A stretch of DNA of 64,000 nucleotides, from the NCBI GenBank assembly GCA_026214975.1, contig JAOBSW010000798.1, forward strand, positions 62,001 through 126,000, read 5' to 3'. Origin of the DNA: Gentiana macrophylla (Eukaryota; Streptophyta; Magnoliopsida; Gentianales; Gentianaceae). The notes beneath the pieces were generated by a model. It saw nothing but the letters and a program-made list of their open reading frames with translations. It was not told the DNA's origin and ran no database searches. Both the position numbers and the translations under genes were made by a program. The stretch's first letter is position 1. Every line of letters starts with the position of its first letter. Shown in pieces: positions 22,420-32,419 of the stretch.

Positions 22420-23881
22420 ATTATTACTATAATTATTAATTCTGTCTTTTCTCAACAAAAAAAAAAAATTTAATTCTACTTCTACCCCTTATTTATTATC
22501 TATTCATCCACTTTTTACTGCTCTGCATTAATAACAGTTAAAAGGTATTATAGACATTTTTATCAAAATTAACGACGTACACATAACTAATTTAAACAAC
22601 TTCCTTAATCTGTGTGAAAAGTAGTATTTAATTTCAACTTTGAACCATTAATTGTTGCTTGAAATGAATAAATGTACTATGAAGAATTCAAAGGTGTTGT
22701 CATAGTCAACCTAACGTGTGTGGAAATTTATTTGAGAGAAAAAGAATAAGTCTATATTCTGTTGATTTGTAGTATAATTTGTAAGAAAAAAAGTTTTGTA
22801 AATTATATTTACATATTTGTTTACGCTATAAACAAATTATGTAAATAATGTGATACAAATTGTTTTTATTTTATTTTATGATTTTATAAATACCAAAATA
22901 TTTAGATGCGCGCATGAGGCCTAAGTAAGTTCAGTCTCATGACATGCGGCGTTAGTAGATGTCATCATATGTAATTTGGTCTCGATGAAATAAAAAAATA
23001 AAAAGCAATCAAAGCGTCTATTTAGTAGGCTTTTTGACTAAAGTACAGAGAAAAGGGACCCCCCGAGTAGAACGGTGCAACGCGATTCTATGCATAGCAG
23101 ACACAACTCAAACTATAAACTCGTTGGTAGTACGTTCCTGCAATTTCCCAGACACCGATAACCATTTCACACAATCGAAAACCAACTCTCAATTGACTTT
23201 TCAAAAGTCAATTATCGACTCAAGAATATGCTTTGAAAAGTCGATTCATTGTCATGCACAAATAGTAGTGTGATGCAACACCGATAGAAACACGATAGGG
23301 TGAACAAATACTCCCATTATATAACCATGCCTTTCTGAGCGCACAGATTCAAAGAAGGAAAAATATCATGATGTAGACCATTCGGACATAACGAGTGACA
23401 CAACACATCCCTACACCATTTATCATGACGTAGACTCATTGATCATGACGTAGACTTATCATCTTAAACAATAATTTAAAAAAAAACACACATCTTCTTC
23501 TTATTCATCTTCACATTCTTCACTCCCAAAAAACATCATAATTTGTAACTTAATTCTCTCTCTCTCTATATATATATTGGGACAAGCTTCAAAATGGTTA
23601 TTAAATAAAATGTTGATCAACCAAAAAAAAAAAAAAAAAAAAATCAAAGCACACATCAACTTGGCTTCCTTGTTAATGGTGATCAACATGAAACAATGCC
23701 GAACCCACCGTGTCATTTCTGGAGGCCACTCTAGCATATTTAACATAGAAGCTCAAGTCCTGCCCAAAAAAAGAAGAAGCAGATTGATTAGGATTACTAA
23801 TGGTAGTAAATGGTAAAAACAAATAGTAGATATATTACTAGTATTATCTTTTTAATTTCAAGAAGAATTACTTGATTAATA
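22420..23881. other. Intergenic AT-rich spacer between the EGF-like gene and the NLR
   Basis: No coding exon seen. A poly-A run stands at 23622-23642 and a repeated phrase with tcatgacgtagac occurs near 23367-23457. The two flanking minus-strand genes are tail to head here, so this holds the EGF-like promoter region and the NLR 3' end. Confidence 0.4.
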
Positions 23882-26800
23882 TTAGTTTCTGAACGTGATC
23901 CCAAATTCAAGTCGTGTCCCCAGTTCCATCAGTTCTTCCTTGATTCTACGAGCCGAACTCTCAGCTTCCGAAGATAATGAACCGTAAATACTGTTCAAGG
24001 TTGAACTCTCTCCGAAACAGGACGGTAACTCTTTTAATCTTTTACAATGAATCCCAAGTTTCTGTAGACGAGGGAAGGACTCAGTGGAGGCATTCCATTC
24101 CTCCAAAGAGTCATTATTTGAAAATGGCATTCCATCACTAAGAAAAAAGAATTTCAGTTTTTGGAATACCAAATCTTCCGTCTCCAATGTTGGCTCCACA
24201 AAGGAACAGGAATTTAGACACAAAACCTCAAGAACATGTAGCTCTGCTGCAATTGCTGATATATCCGTCCCGTGTAGATGAAAGTGATGTAATTTTAGTT
24301 TCTTGAGAGTTGAAGGGAAGTTGATCATGTTGATTTTAAGTCCATGATTATATAGCTTCAATGACTCCAATTCCCTATAAAAGTCAAATGTTTTTACTGA
24401 TCCTTCATCATCAACTGGAGATCCTCCTAAATCACAACTCCACTTCCGATCTAAACCACAACTCAGCTTCCGAACGACGGGCAGCCTTTGGAGAAGCCTT
24501 TTGACATCTTTTCCGGTATTTAAATATGGACATGAAAAGCTTACCACCTTATCCAATATTTTATCACTAGATAGATATGCCTCATCATGCTTGTCGTCGT
24601 CATCTGGAAATTTTAGTATGCAAAACGATACATTGACATACCTAAGACTTTTCATTCTCCAAAAAGTCTCTGGCAAATGTATTCCAGGATTACGCCTTAA
24701 TTCCAACTTTAAAGATTTTATATTCCAGAGATTGGATATCCACGATGGGATAGAATTTCGTTCCAACTCCATCAACCGAACATCAATATATCTCAAATGA
24801 ATCAGAGAGCTAAGTTCATTTATATCATATTCTTTCCGATCGAGACCCGAATCCAACACTTGAAGAAATCTGAACTTCCTTAGATTGATTTTACTAACAA
24901 CTCCATTATCAAACCTTTCACTAAAATAGCATAGGGTGCGAGCATTAAAAAGTGAGGATCCAGCAGCAATAGTAACATCGTGTTCTCTCTTCAAGGAAAC
25001 ACGATAAGGGTTATTTATTGAATGGCTTGAAGTACTAGATGATGCAATTCCATGGTTCAGCTGGAAAAAGTTCCCGTCTCTGCATTTCGTTTGACAAAAT
25101 TCATGTATTAAATCATGAACACGAAATGTTTTTATCCCCCCACTAGAACTTCTTGCACCGACAATGATCAAGCTTCTGTCAACTAGGTCGTGAAAGTACT
25201 CTTTTGCTACATCTTTTAGGCTTTTTCTCTTGGATTCTTGCACGAATCCTTCCGCAATCCACAGCCTTATCACACGGTTGACGTAGATCCGACAATCCTC
25301 AGGAAATGCAGCAAGATAGATAAGACAAGGTTTCAAATTCTCAGGTAAATGTTTGTAACTTAATTCCAAAATTTCCATACATCCCTCGTTAGAAAGATAG
25401 TAAGCTAACCTTTGTTCAACTTCGCTCCACCACCTCAGGCTTTTTTCCGTTCTAGCAAGGAGCCCTCCAATTACAACAACAGCTAAAGCAAGGCCTTTGC
25501 AGTTTTTAGCAATCTGCTTTCCAATCTCATGGAGATATGGTGGTGAAATGTCATTCCGGAACACTTTATTTTGTAATAATTCCCAACTTTCAACCATATT
25601 CAGAAAACGTAGCTGATGTGGGCTACAATTGATTTTGCATTTGTCCGCAACATCACGGAATCGGGTCGTGATCATGACTCTACTTCCATTTTGGTCATCA
25701 GGGAATGACCTTTTTACAGAATCCCATGCGTTTACATTCCAGATATCGTCCAACACAACAAGATACTTTTGACCCCTCAAACATTTTTGTAGTTTGTGAG
25801 CTAAGTCATCAGTAGTCATGTCACCGCTTATGCCGTCAACCCCATTAACTTTGTGTATAATGTCATGTAACATCCTCCTAGTATTATGATCTACCGAAAC
25901 GGAGCAGAAGGCGATTACGTGAAATTGACATTTCATTGATGAGGAACGTGAAACGTTTTTGGCTAAAGTGGTCTTCCCCAATCCACCCATGCCAACAATT
26001 GAAACAATGTCAAGTGACATAGGTCCCCTTGTAAGCAAGCCAATAATTTTTTCTTTCTCATCCTTAAAACCCACAACAAATTCATTGATTTCGAAAGGTC
26101 GAACTTGTTCTGGGACTTCACTAATGAAACCGACCGAACCAGGGAGGCATCTTGCTTTGTTTATGTTGTTCTCTAATTTGATCTTCTCAATCTTTGCTTT
26201 AACCGCCCTAATTTCATCAAAGACTTTCGAAAGATAGGCCATGTGATACCAGAATGGATGATCAAAGACAAACAACGAACTAATGCATGTCAGGATGACA
26301 TGCTCCGTCAGATGTAAAACATTGACAACTTCTAACCATGTCTCGTTTTGTTCACTTTGTAAATCGAAAATATGATAGAGAGAAGCTAGTTCCTCCTCAA
26401 TTTTTATGATCTTGTATTTCACAAAAGATACATACTTACGGTCACTATTCATCCTATCCTTCAGGCTTTTAAGATTCTTCAAGAGAAAGTCAAGAAATTG
26501 TGGAGAAATAACCTTTGGGAAATTATATAGAGATGAATCTGGGAATTTACCGTAAATGCATCTAATATCAGCATTGATAGCTTCGATTTTCATCATAAAA
26601 TCACTTAGAAGCACTTTTTTCTTGGAGAAACCATCTTCCATATCATCAAATGGTATTAGGCCATACAAACCCTCCCAGAAAAGAACATCCATTCGGCTGC
26701 AAATCGATTCCTCTGCATTTTGATTAGGAGGATCGTTGAGAAATGTCAAAAGACATATGATATTGTCTTGAAGAATTTGAAAATCATCATCCTTCAAGTG

Positions 26801-27382
26801 AGTCACCAGGTCCTCAAGAAAAAATTTGACAAAGCTAAAAGCAGTTTGTCCGAACATATGAGAATCAGATCGATGCGCATATATGGCCATAAGGGTTCCA
26901 AAGTACAATCTGGCAACATTAGGCGTGGATGGTTTGATCTTTTGCAGCAAATGAAAAAAGATAGAATTTGTTTCATCAGATGCATTTTCAGCATTTGCTT
27001 CTTGTGTCCAATAAAGAAATGCCAACCGTGCAGCATCACCAGCAAAGGCTTGAACAAATATTTCTAATTCTCCCAAGTCTTGACAATATTTGCAATTCAA
27101 GGCGAGTTTCAAAAGATTCTTCAAAAATATTAGCTTCTCATCCAAGGTTTCAATCTGCTTCTTGAACGGAATGATTTCAATAGCTTTGTAGCTGACAAGA
27201 TCATTTAAATTGTCGAGGATAGAATCCATAAACTTGAGGATCTTATAACTTGTGGACGTTTTGTATTGAAATGTCAAATGAAACAGATCTACGCACCTCC
27301 ATGCTTCAGTTTCTAGCTTCGACTTCTGAATTTTTCCTTTTAATTCAAAAGCCAATGGATACCATTCATCTTTTTCCACCAA
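23882..27382 (-). CDS. R1-type CC-NB-ARC-LRR resistance protein (main open frame of a disrupted gene)
   Basis: Open frame of 1166 codons with no ATG at its beginning (it opens at TTG), so the true start lies upstream beyond a frameshift. Residues about 1-300 form the long N-terminal domain of R1-like NLRs (from FELKGKIQKSKLETEAW). A coiled-coil region follows (about 325-420). NB-ARC: P-loop GMGGLGKTT from residue 464, kinase-2 LVVLDDIW with Asp545-Asp546, RNBS-B GSRVMITTRFRD, GLPL variant GLALAVV, RNBS-D-like CLIYLAAFPEDC, and VHD at 755-757. Leu-rich repeats fill about 780-1150. Intracellular immune receptor family; effector unknown. P-loop and VHD residues are intact. With the broken 5' part the gene is probably a pseudogene, unless the frameshifts are assembly errors. 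Confidence 0.85.
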   Translation of the reverse strand: MVEKDEWYPLAFELKGKIQKSKLETEAWRCVDLFHLTFQYKTSTSYKILKFMDSILDNLNDLVSYKAIEIIPFKKQIETLDEKLIFLKNLLKLALNCKYCQDLGELEIFVQAFAGDAARLAFLYWTQEANAENASDETNSIFFHLLQKIKPSTPNVARLYFGTLMAIYAHRSDSHMFGQTAFSFVKFFLEDLVTHLKDDDFQILQDNIICLLTFLNDPPNQNAEESICSRMDVLFWEGLYGLIPFDDMEDGFSKKKVLLSDFMMKIEAINADIRCIYGKFPDSSLYNFPKVISPQFLDFLLKNLKSLKDRMNSDRKYVSFVKYKIIKIEEELASLYHIFDLQSEQNETWLEVVNVLHLTEHVILTCISSLFVFDHPFWYHMAYLSKVFDEIRAVKAKIEKIKLENNINKARCLPGSVGFISEVPEQVRPFEINEFVVGFKDEKEKIIGLLTRGPMSLDIVSIVGMGGLGKTTLAKNVSRSSSMKCQFHVIAFCSVSVDHNTRRMLHDIIHKVNGVDGISGDMTTDDLAHKLQKCLRGQKYLVVLDDIWNVNAWDSVKRSFPDDQNGSRVMITTRFRDVADKCKINCSPHQLRFLNMVESWELLQNKVFRNDISPPYLHEIGKQIAKNCKGLALAVVVIGGLLARTEKSLRWWSEVEQRLAYYLSNEGCMEILELSYKHLPENLKPCLIYLAAFPEDCRIYVNRVIRLWIAEGFVQESKRKSLKDVAKEYFHDLVDRSLIIVGARSSSGGIKTFRVHDLIHEFCQTKCRDGNFFQLNHGIASSSTSSHSINNPYRVSLKREHDVTIAAGSSLFNARTLCYFSERFDNGVVSKINLRKFRFLQVLDSGLDRKEYDINELSSLIHLRYIDVRLMELERNSIPSWISNLWNIKSLKLELRRNPGIHLPETFWRMKSLRYVNVSFCILKFPDDDDKHDEAYLSSDKILDKVVSFSCPYLNTGKDVKRLLQRLPVVRKLSCGLDRKWSCDLGGSPVDDEGSVKTFDFYRELESLKLYNHGLKINMINFPSTLKKLKLHHFHLHGTDISAIAAELHVLEVLCLNSCSFVEPTLETEDLVFQKLKFFFLSDGMPFSNNDSLEEWNASTESFPRLQKLGIHCKRLKELPSCFGESSTLNSIYGSLSSEAESSARRIKEELMELGTRLEFGITFRN

Positions 27383-27744
27383 TAGCTACGTTTTCGCATG
27401 ATGAAAGTGTGATCAAGAAGTCTCTCTTCTTCTTCATTTTCGCCCCATATCCCTTGAAATGAAGTGATCACAGAGCTCAATTTTAGCTTGATTTCTTCAT
27501 CGGTATCATCCCGTGTGGCTAACCATAGAAAGAACATCCTTAGGAATCTAAGCTCCATCTTGTATAAGCTCATAGCTTGCTCTATATCGGCAAACCTCTC
27601 CCGACATGGAAATCAAGAAAAGAGAGCTCTCTATGAAGAGAAGGAAAATAGTTGTATTCCATTTTCTCCAATTCCAGTGTGATCTCAGAGCCTGATGATC
27701 CACGGTAAAGTTGCTGATCATAGCATTTACTATATCGATCCCGA
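27383..27744 (-). pseudogene. Broken junction segment of the R1-type NLR (between its two N-terminal domain copies)
   Basis: Coding similarity continues but in changing frames. On the minus strand, 27600-27395 reads FADIEQAMSLYKMELRFLRM and on to LLDHTFIMRKRS, which aligns with the start of the first N-terminal copy (IQHAMKVDLNRAHLLERDVK). At about 27385 a one-base shift is needed to enter the frame of the large ORF (VEKDEWYPLAFELKGK). Another frame change lies near 27745-27790, where the upstream ORF ends early. Confidence 0.6.
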
Positions 27745-28830
27745 TCATACAAGCTCAAAAGCGCTTTTTGTCGTGAGAAATCCTTGTTCATCTCTCAAAA
27801 GATGAAGGAGATACACGTCCTCATGCAAAATAGCATAAATTTGAGTGCGGATTGAATCTCCTTCCTCTTCTTCAACATCCTCACATAGAGGATCGGTGAG
27901 AAATGTGAAAAGCAATATTAGACGATCCCGAAGAAATGGAAAATCATCCTTCAAAACGATAGCCAGGTGCTCAAAGAAAACATCAACAATGCTTTCAACA
28001 GCTTCACCAAGAAGAAAATAATCAGACTCCGGCTGCACATCGTCGGACTTTAAGATGCCAAAGTACAATTGCGCAATATCGTATGCGTAAGGTATGAACT
28101 TCTGCAACATATCAAAGTGGACGATGTCCATTTCAGAAGCAATTTCATGATCATTGTCTTCTTTTTCCCAATACAAACATGCTAACCATGCTACACTGTT
28201 AGCATAATAACCAGCAAAATTCATAAATCGAAGGTTTTCCTTCCCATCTGTGCAATGTATATTAGTTTTTTTCAATGTTCTTGTCAAAAATACTATCTTG
28301 ATTTCCAAAATATCATTTTTCGAAATCCGATATCTGACATCTGCCAAAATCACCCGAATCTTGTTAACAAAGTCTAACATCTGCCAAAATCCTGGAGACT
28401 TATGTTGCATCATCATCATCGAGGAGGAATGTATCATATTTCGACACAAACCTTCAATTTGTAGTTTACTTTGCAGAATTTTCCCTTTCAATTCAAACAT
28501 TACCGAATCAAAATCCTGTATGCACACATTCATTCCAGTTTCATGCATTCGTTTGCGAAGAAGAGACAATGTTAATGTGAAGTCTTCCGGCCATATCAAT
28601 TTAAGAGTAGTGATCACGGATCTCAGTCTTTCCATGATTTCTTCATTTTCTTCATCAATAATACTGGAATACTTCCATGTTTCAAGGCACATACAAAACA
28701 TTTCCAGGATTTTGACGTCCCGTTCTAGCAAGTGGGCTCGATTCAGATCAACCTTCATGGCATGCTGAATTTGTGAGAGCTCTTTATGAATCAATCGGAA
28801 GTATCCAGGAGTCATGCTTTCTTCCTCCAT
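27745..28830 (-). CDS. N-terminal R1-like domain, first copy (5' part of the disrupted NLR)
   Basis: Open frame of 361 codons from ATG at 28830 (MEEESMTPGYFRLIHKELSQ). It aligns along its length with the N-terminal domain of the downstream ORF: FELKGKILQSKLQIEGL here against FELKGKIQKSKLETEAW; FAGYYANSVAWLACLYWEKE against FAGDAARLAFLYWTQE; YDIAQLYFGILK against PNVARLYFGTLM; LLFTFLTDPLCEDVEEE against LLTFLNDPPNQNAEES. So the gene had two tandem copies of this domain, a layout known from some R1-family NLRs. Similarity runs on past the stop in another frame, which marks a frameshift. Most likely the first exon of one NLR of about 1,600 codons rather than a separate gene. Confidence 0.75.
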   Translation of the reverse strand: MEEESMTPGYFRLIHKELSQIQHAMKVDLNRAHLLERDVKILEMFCMCLETWKYSSIIDEENEEIMERLRSVITTLKLIWPEDFTLTLSLLRKRMHETGMNVCIQDFDSVMFELKGKILQSKLQIEGLCRNMIHSSSMMMMQHKSPGFWQMLDFVNKIRVILADVRYRISKNDILEIKIVFLTRTLKKTNIHCTDGKENLRFMNFAGYYANSVAWLACLYWEKEDNDHEIASEMDIVHFDMLQKFIPYAYDIAQLYFGILKSDDVQPESDYFLLGEAVESIVDVFFEHLAIVLKDDFPFLRDRLILLFTFLTDPLCEDVEEEEGDSIRTQIYAILHEDVYLLHLLRDEQGFLTTKSAFELV

Positions 28831-28839
28831 TGCTGAACT

Positions 28840-30138
28840 ACTTGTTAATAAATCTCAGAAACTAATCCTGGGTTAAAAAGAAAAAAACAGGGGAGGTGTT
28901 AGATCAACTAGTTAGACTTAGATCCGATAGTGGAATGAATATGTTTTTATGGTGTTTGTGTCATTTTGTTTCTACGCATAAATTGTTAGTCGCTGGAATT
29001 GTTATTTTCTTTGTGTCCTATTTCACAATAAAGTATTTTATTTTTGTAATTGCTAAGAAGTAGGGTTAATTAAATATGTCATTAATGTGTATATGCCAAT
29101 TTTTCTAGGACTTGTTTACCTTTGGTGAATAAAATTGTGACAATTAGTATTTGAAACATTGCCTGAAAGCAGTTATTGTCATTACTATCACAAGTCAATC
29201 TGTAATAATACATATTGTGTGACTATATATATGTATGGTTAATACAATATGCTCTGATTCTTGTGTCATTTTGTTTGTACGCTTAAGTGTCATTTTTAAG
29301 TGACACTTCAAAGTGTTTGTTAAATGACATAATTTATTTTCATTGTGCACTTTCTTTGCTAGAGGTTCTATATGTACCTTTGCTGAATCAACGTGCTAAT
29401 TAGCATTGAAATATTGTCCGACACTAATTATTGTCATTAATCTGAAGTGTAAGTTATTGAATGATGCTATTTATGCATTTTTCAGTAAATCGGTGTGACA
29501 ATTCGTAGCGACACCGATTGTGTAAATTCTCAAACATTTAATTAAGGAATTGTTGTCATTTGTAAATAATTGAGTTTGGTGGTTTTTTCTTTTTATATAT
29601 TTTTGTTCATAAGGACAAAATTATCAAAAAATCGGGATAGAAAAAAGCGTAATTTAACAAGAGACAAAAAGAATAATTATGTAAGAATAAATATAAAGAA
29701 CAAATGTGAAATAAAGTAAATATGTAAGAATAATCATAAAACACAAAGTAACATTAACACGTGAAGTAACAATTTTAAAGTAACAATTATGATTTTTGTC
29801 ATTTATAATCATGAAAATTTTAATTTTGTCCTTCCAAACCCATTTATTAATTTTTTTTGTTCTTATGGCCCCTTCCCCTTCTTTTTATTACAATTGAAAA
29901 GAAAAAAACATTATAACCTCACAAGAGTGGACAAATTAAACACATCACATAATGTGGTATAACTTTATTAAAAACGAAAACTACACTGGATGACTCTAAA
30001 TAATAATTTTCTTTAGAGGCATTCGAACCTGAGACCTCCCGGTGATTATTTTATTAAACAACATAAAATTTGCCTCCATTCCCCTATACAAGAACACCAA
30101 TTTAAAAACTTTTGGTGACTTAAACTTTAGCGACCTCC

Positions 30139-30174
<36 letters not shown>

Positions 30175-30280
30175 TTAGCAACCAAGGGTTCCCACTTTGC
30201 CGGTAACCTTAGAGTGGTAGTCTAGTAATGGCTCTTTTAGTCATCCATTTTCTTTCTTTGACCAAAGTTAAAAGTAGATG
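28840..30280. other. Intergenic, NLR upstream region with short inverted repeats and a SINE-like patch
   Basis: AT-rich, no coding exon. Perfect short stems occur at 29284-29308 (aagtgtca/tgacactt) and 29492-29524 (aatcggtgt/acaccgatt). The phrase gtgtcattttgttt recurs near 28966 and 29263, suggesting diverged repeat units. Minus-strand ggttcgaatgc near 30020 looks like a polymerase III B box and could mark an old SINE. A run of about 33 A stands at 30141-30173. None is assigned firmly. Confidence 0.35.
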
Positions 30281-31467
30281 TGATGGGAGTCAAATTGTAG
30301 TGTATTTCTTATATGAGATTACCTCCTTTTACGAGTTATTCATGGTTATTTTGGACTATTATGGGTGGTATATGAACGATATTCACTTATATGCATGTTT
30401 CGAGACTAATGACGTTTTCGTCCTAAAAACTCGTGTTTTATGTGGATTTTGTTACGTTTCTGTCAATATATACTATGCCTTGATGTTCGTGTCTTTGTTT
30501 TCAGGCTTAGATTGATGTATAAGGTCGAGAATAATGAAGAGAGTCTCGAGAAAGAACGAGATTTGGGGCTAAGGAGGAGAAAAGAGTGAAGAATCATTGA
30601 CGAAATCTGAACCAGTCACTTCAGGGGCATTTTGGTCACACTTGGAGACACTTTTAGGAAAAGTTGTCTTGATGAAAGTTGTAGAGGATTGAATCAGATT
30701 TCCAATTCAATTTGAATCTTCTCATTTGAAGCCGTATAAGTGAAGTTATGATGAAAATAATGAAGCTTGGTGCAAACTGGCGTTTGGCCAAACCAAACTG
30801 GCGTTTACGGAGCAATTTACATTCAGAAAGTCGGGTTTTCAGGCAAACTTGTTAGAAGTCAATGACTTCTAGATTATTCTACAACTAGTACATGGGAAAA
30901 ATCTGGAAATTATTTCCTTAGAGAATAGTCTAGAATTCTAGAAAATACTTAGATAAATATCTAAGGCATACTTTGCCTAGAAACATCTAGTGTGAATTTC
31001 TCTAGAAGGTTCTACTACTTTTTCTAGGATATTCTTACCTTTCCTATAAATAGGAGTTGTAACTTAGGCCAACAATACAACACACACAAGTTGTGAAGTG
31101 AGTCTCCCACATCAAACACTTTCTAGTTGCCCTTTTCTTGTATTTTTTCAAGTGTCCCATTTGTTGTATATTTTGTGTATCAATAAAATATCAAGTTCTA
31201 TATTCCAAGTGTTTGGACCTACCGCTTACGACACAACAAGTGGTATCGGAGCCTTGTCGATCGGGCGCAGTTTTTTTGTGGTGGTGATATTTGGTCGGGG
31301 ACCAATGACGTCGTCACTCTGCCGAAATAAACGGTCGGAGGGTATTATTCACCGGTTGAGAAGAATCAATCAAGGATTCTTGTTCGTGCGCAGTCCGGGA
31401 CTGTGGAGCTGTTTGGTCTGGGACCTAGCTTACTTAGTGTTTGACAGTGCAACAAAACTAAGTCACG

Positions 31468-32417
31468 ATGGCTGATTTTTCGGTGAGTAATATTAAAAAA
31501 TTAAATAATCATAATTATAGCACGTGGCAATCGTGTATGGTGTCCTACCTGGAGAGCCAAGATTTATTGGAGTATGTCACCGGAAGTGACGCAACGCCGC
31601 CCGCTTCAACAGATGCAACGGTTTTGCGTAAATGGAGGGTGAAAGCCGCGAAAGCCATGTTTGCTATAAAGACATCGATCGAAGATGAGATGATTGAGCA
31701 TATCCGGAAAGCCACCACGCCGAAGGAAGCATGGGACACATTGGCTAGTCGTTTTTCGAGGAAGAACATTTCACGCCTGCAAATACTGGAGAATGAGTTG
31801 ATGTCGCTCACCCAAGGAAATCTATCAATCAGAGATTATTTCACCAAGGTAAAATCTCTGTGTTATGAGATTTCCGAATTAGATCCGGAGTCCAAAATTG
31901 GTGAGTCTCGGATGAGAAGAATATTGATACAGGGTTTAAAACCCGAGTATCGGAGTTTCACAACAATGATACAAGGTTGGGCCACACAACCAACCATTGA
32001 TGAGTGGAAAATTTACTAGCCTAGCCGAGAGAGTGGCTAAACAGATGGCAGGCGTAGTTATAAAGTCAGAAGAAGAGGCGTTGTATGCAAGTCAAGCAAG
32101 AGGAAAATCAAATAGATATAACAATAAGGGATTCAAAAGACAATATGATGGAAAACAACAAAAGGACGAAGAACGGAGTTACCAAAGAGGGGAGTCATGA
32201 GAAGAGACATGATAATAAGAAAAGTAATGATAGACCTCACGAGGAGGAGACAAACGCTTTCACAAGCAACAAAATGCTTGCTTCAATTGTGGCAGAAAGG
32301 GACATTTTGCAAGAGATTGTAGATTCAAGAAGAGACAAGTTGAAGGAAACGCTGCCACTTCAGATACCCGAGATGATCAAAGTGAAACGGAGTGGGATGT
32401 TCATGCATCTTTCTCAG
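31468..32417 (+). pseudogene. copia-1 gag
   Basis: ATG at 31468. The first 183 codons are a copia gag of the UBN2 type: LNNHNYSTWQSCMVSYL, KEAWDTLASRF, SLTQGNLSIRDYFTKVKSLC. It then stops early at 32017-32019 through a frameshift (similarity resumes as KFTSLAERVAKQM in another frame). A zinc knuckle CFNCGRKGHFARDC (CX2CX4HX4C) is readable near 32278-32319 in yet another frame. Nucleocapsid and capsid functions are known for the family; this copy is broken. Confidence 0.8.
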
Positions 32418-32419
32418 GA

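Noticed and set aside
23882..27382. Taking the TTG at 27382 as the real NLR start
   Set aside because: Similarity to the R1 N-terminal domain continues upstream in another frame, so the ORF start is an artefact of a frameshift.
30228..30515. 95-codon open frame left of copia-1
   Set aside because: It lies across the G1 left LTR border (30281) and repeats, changed, in the right LTR. Not a gene.
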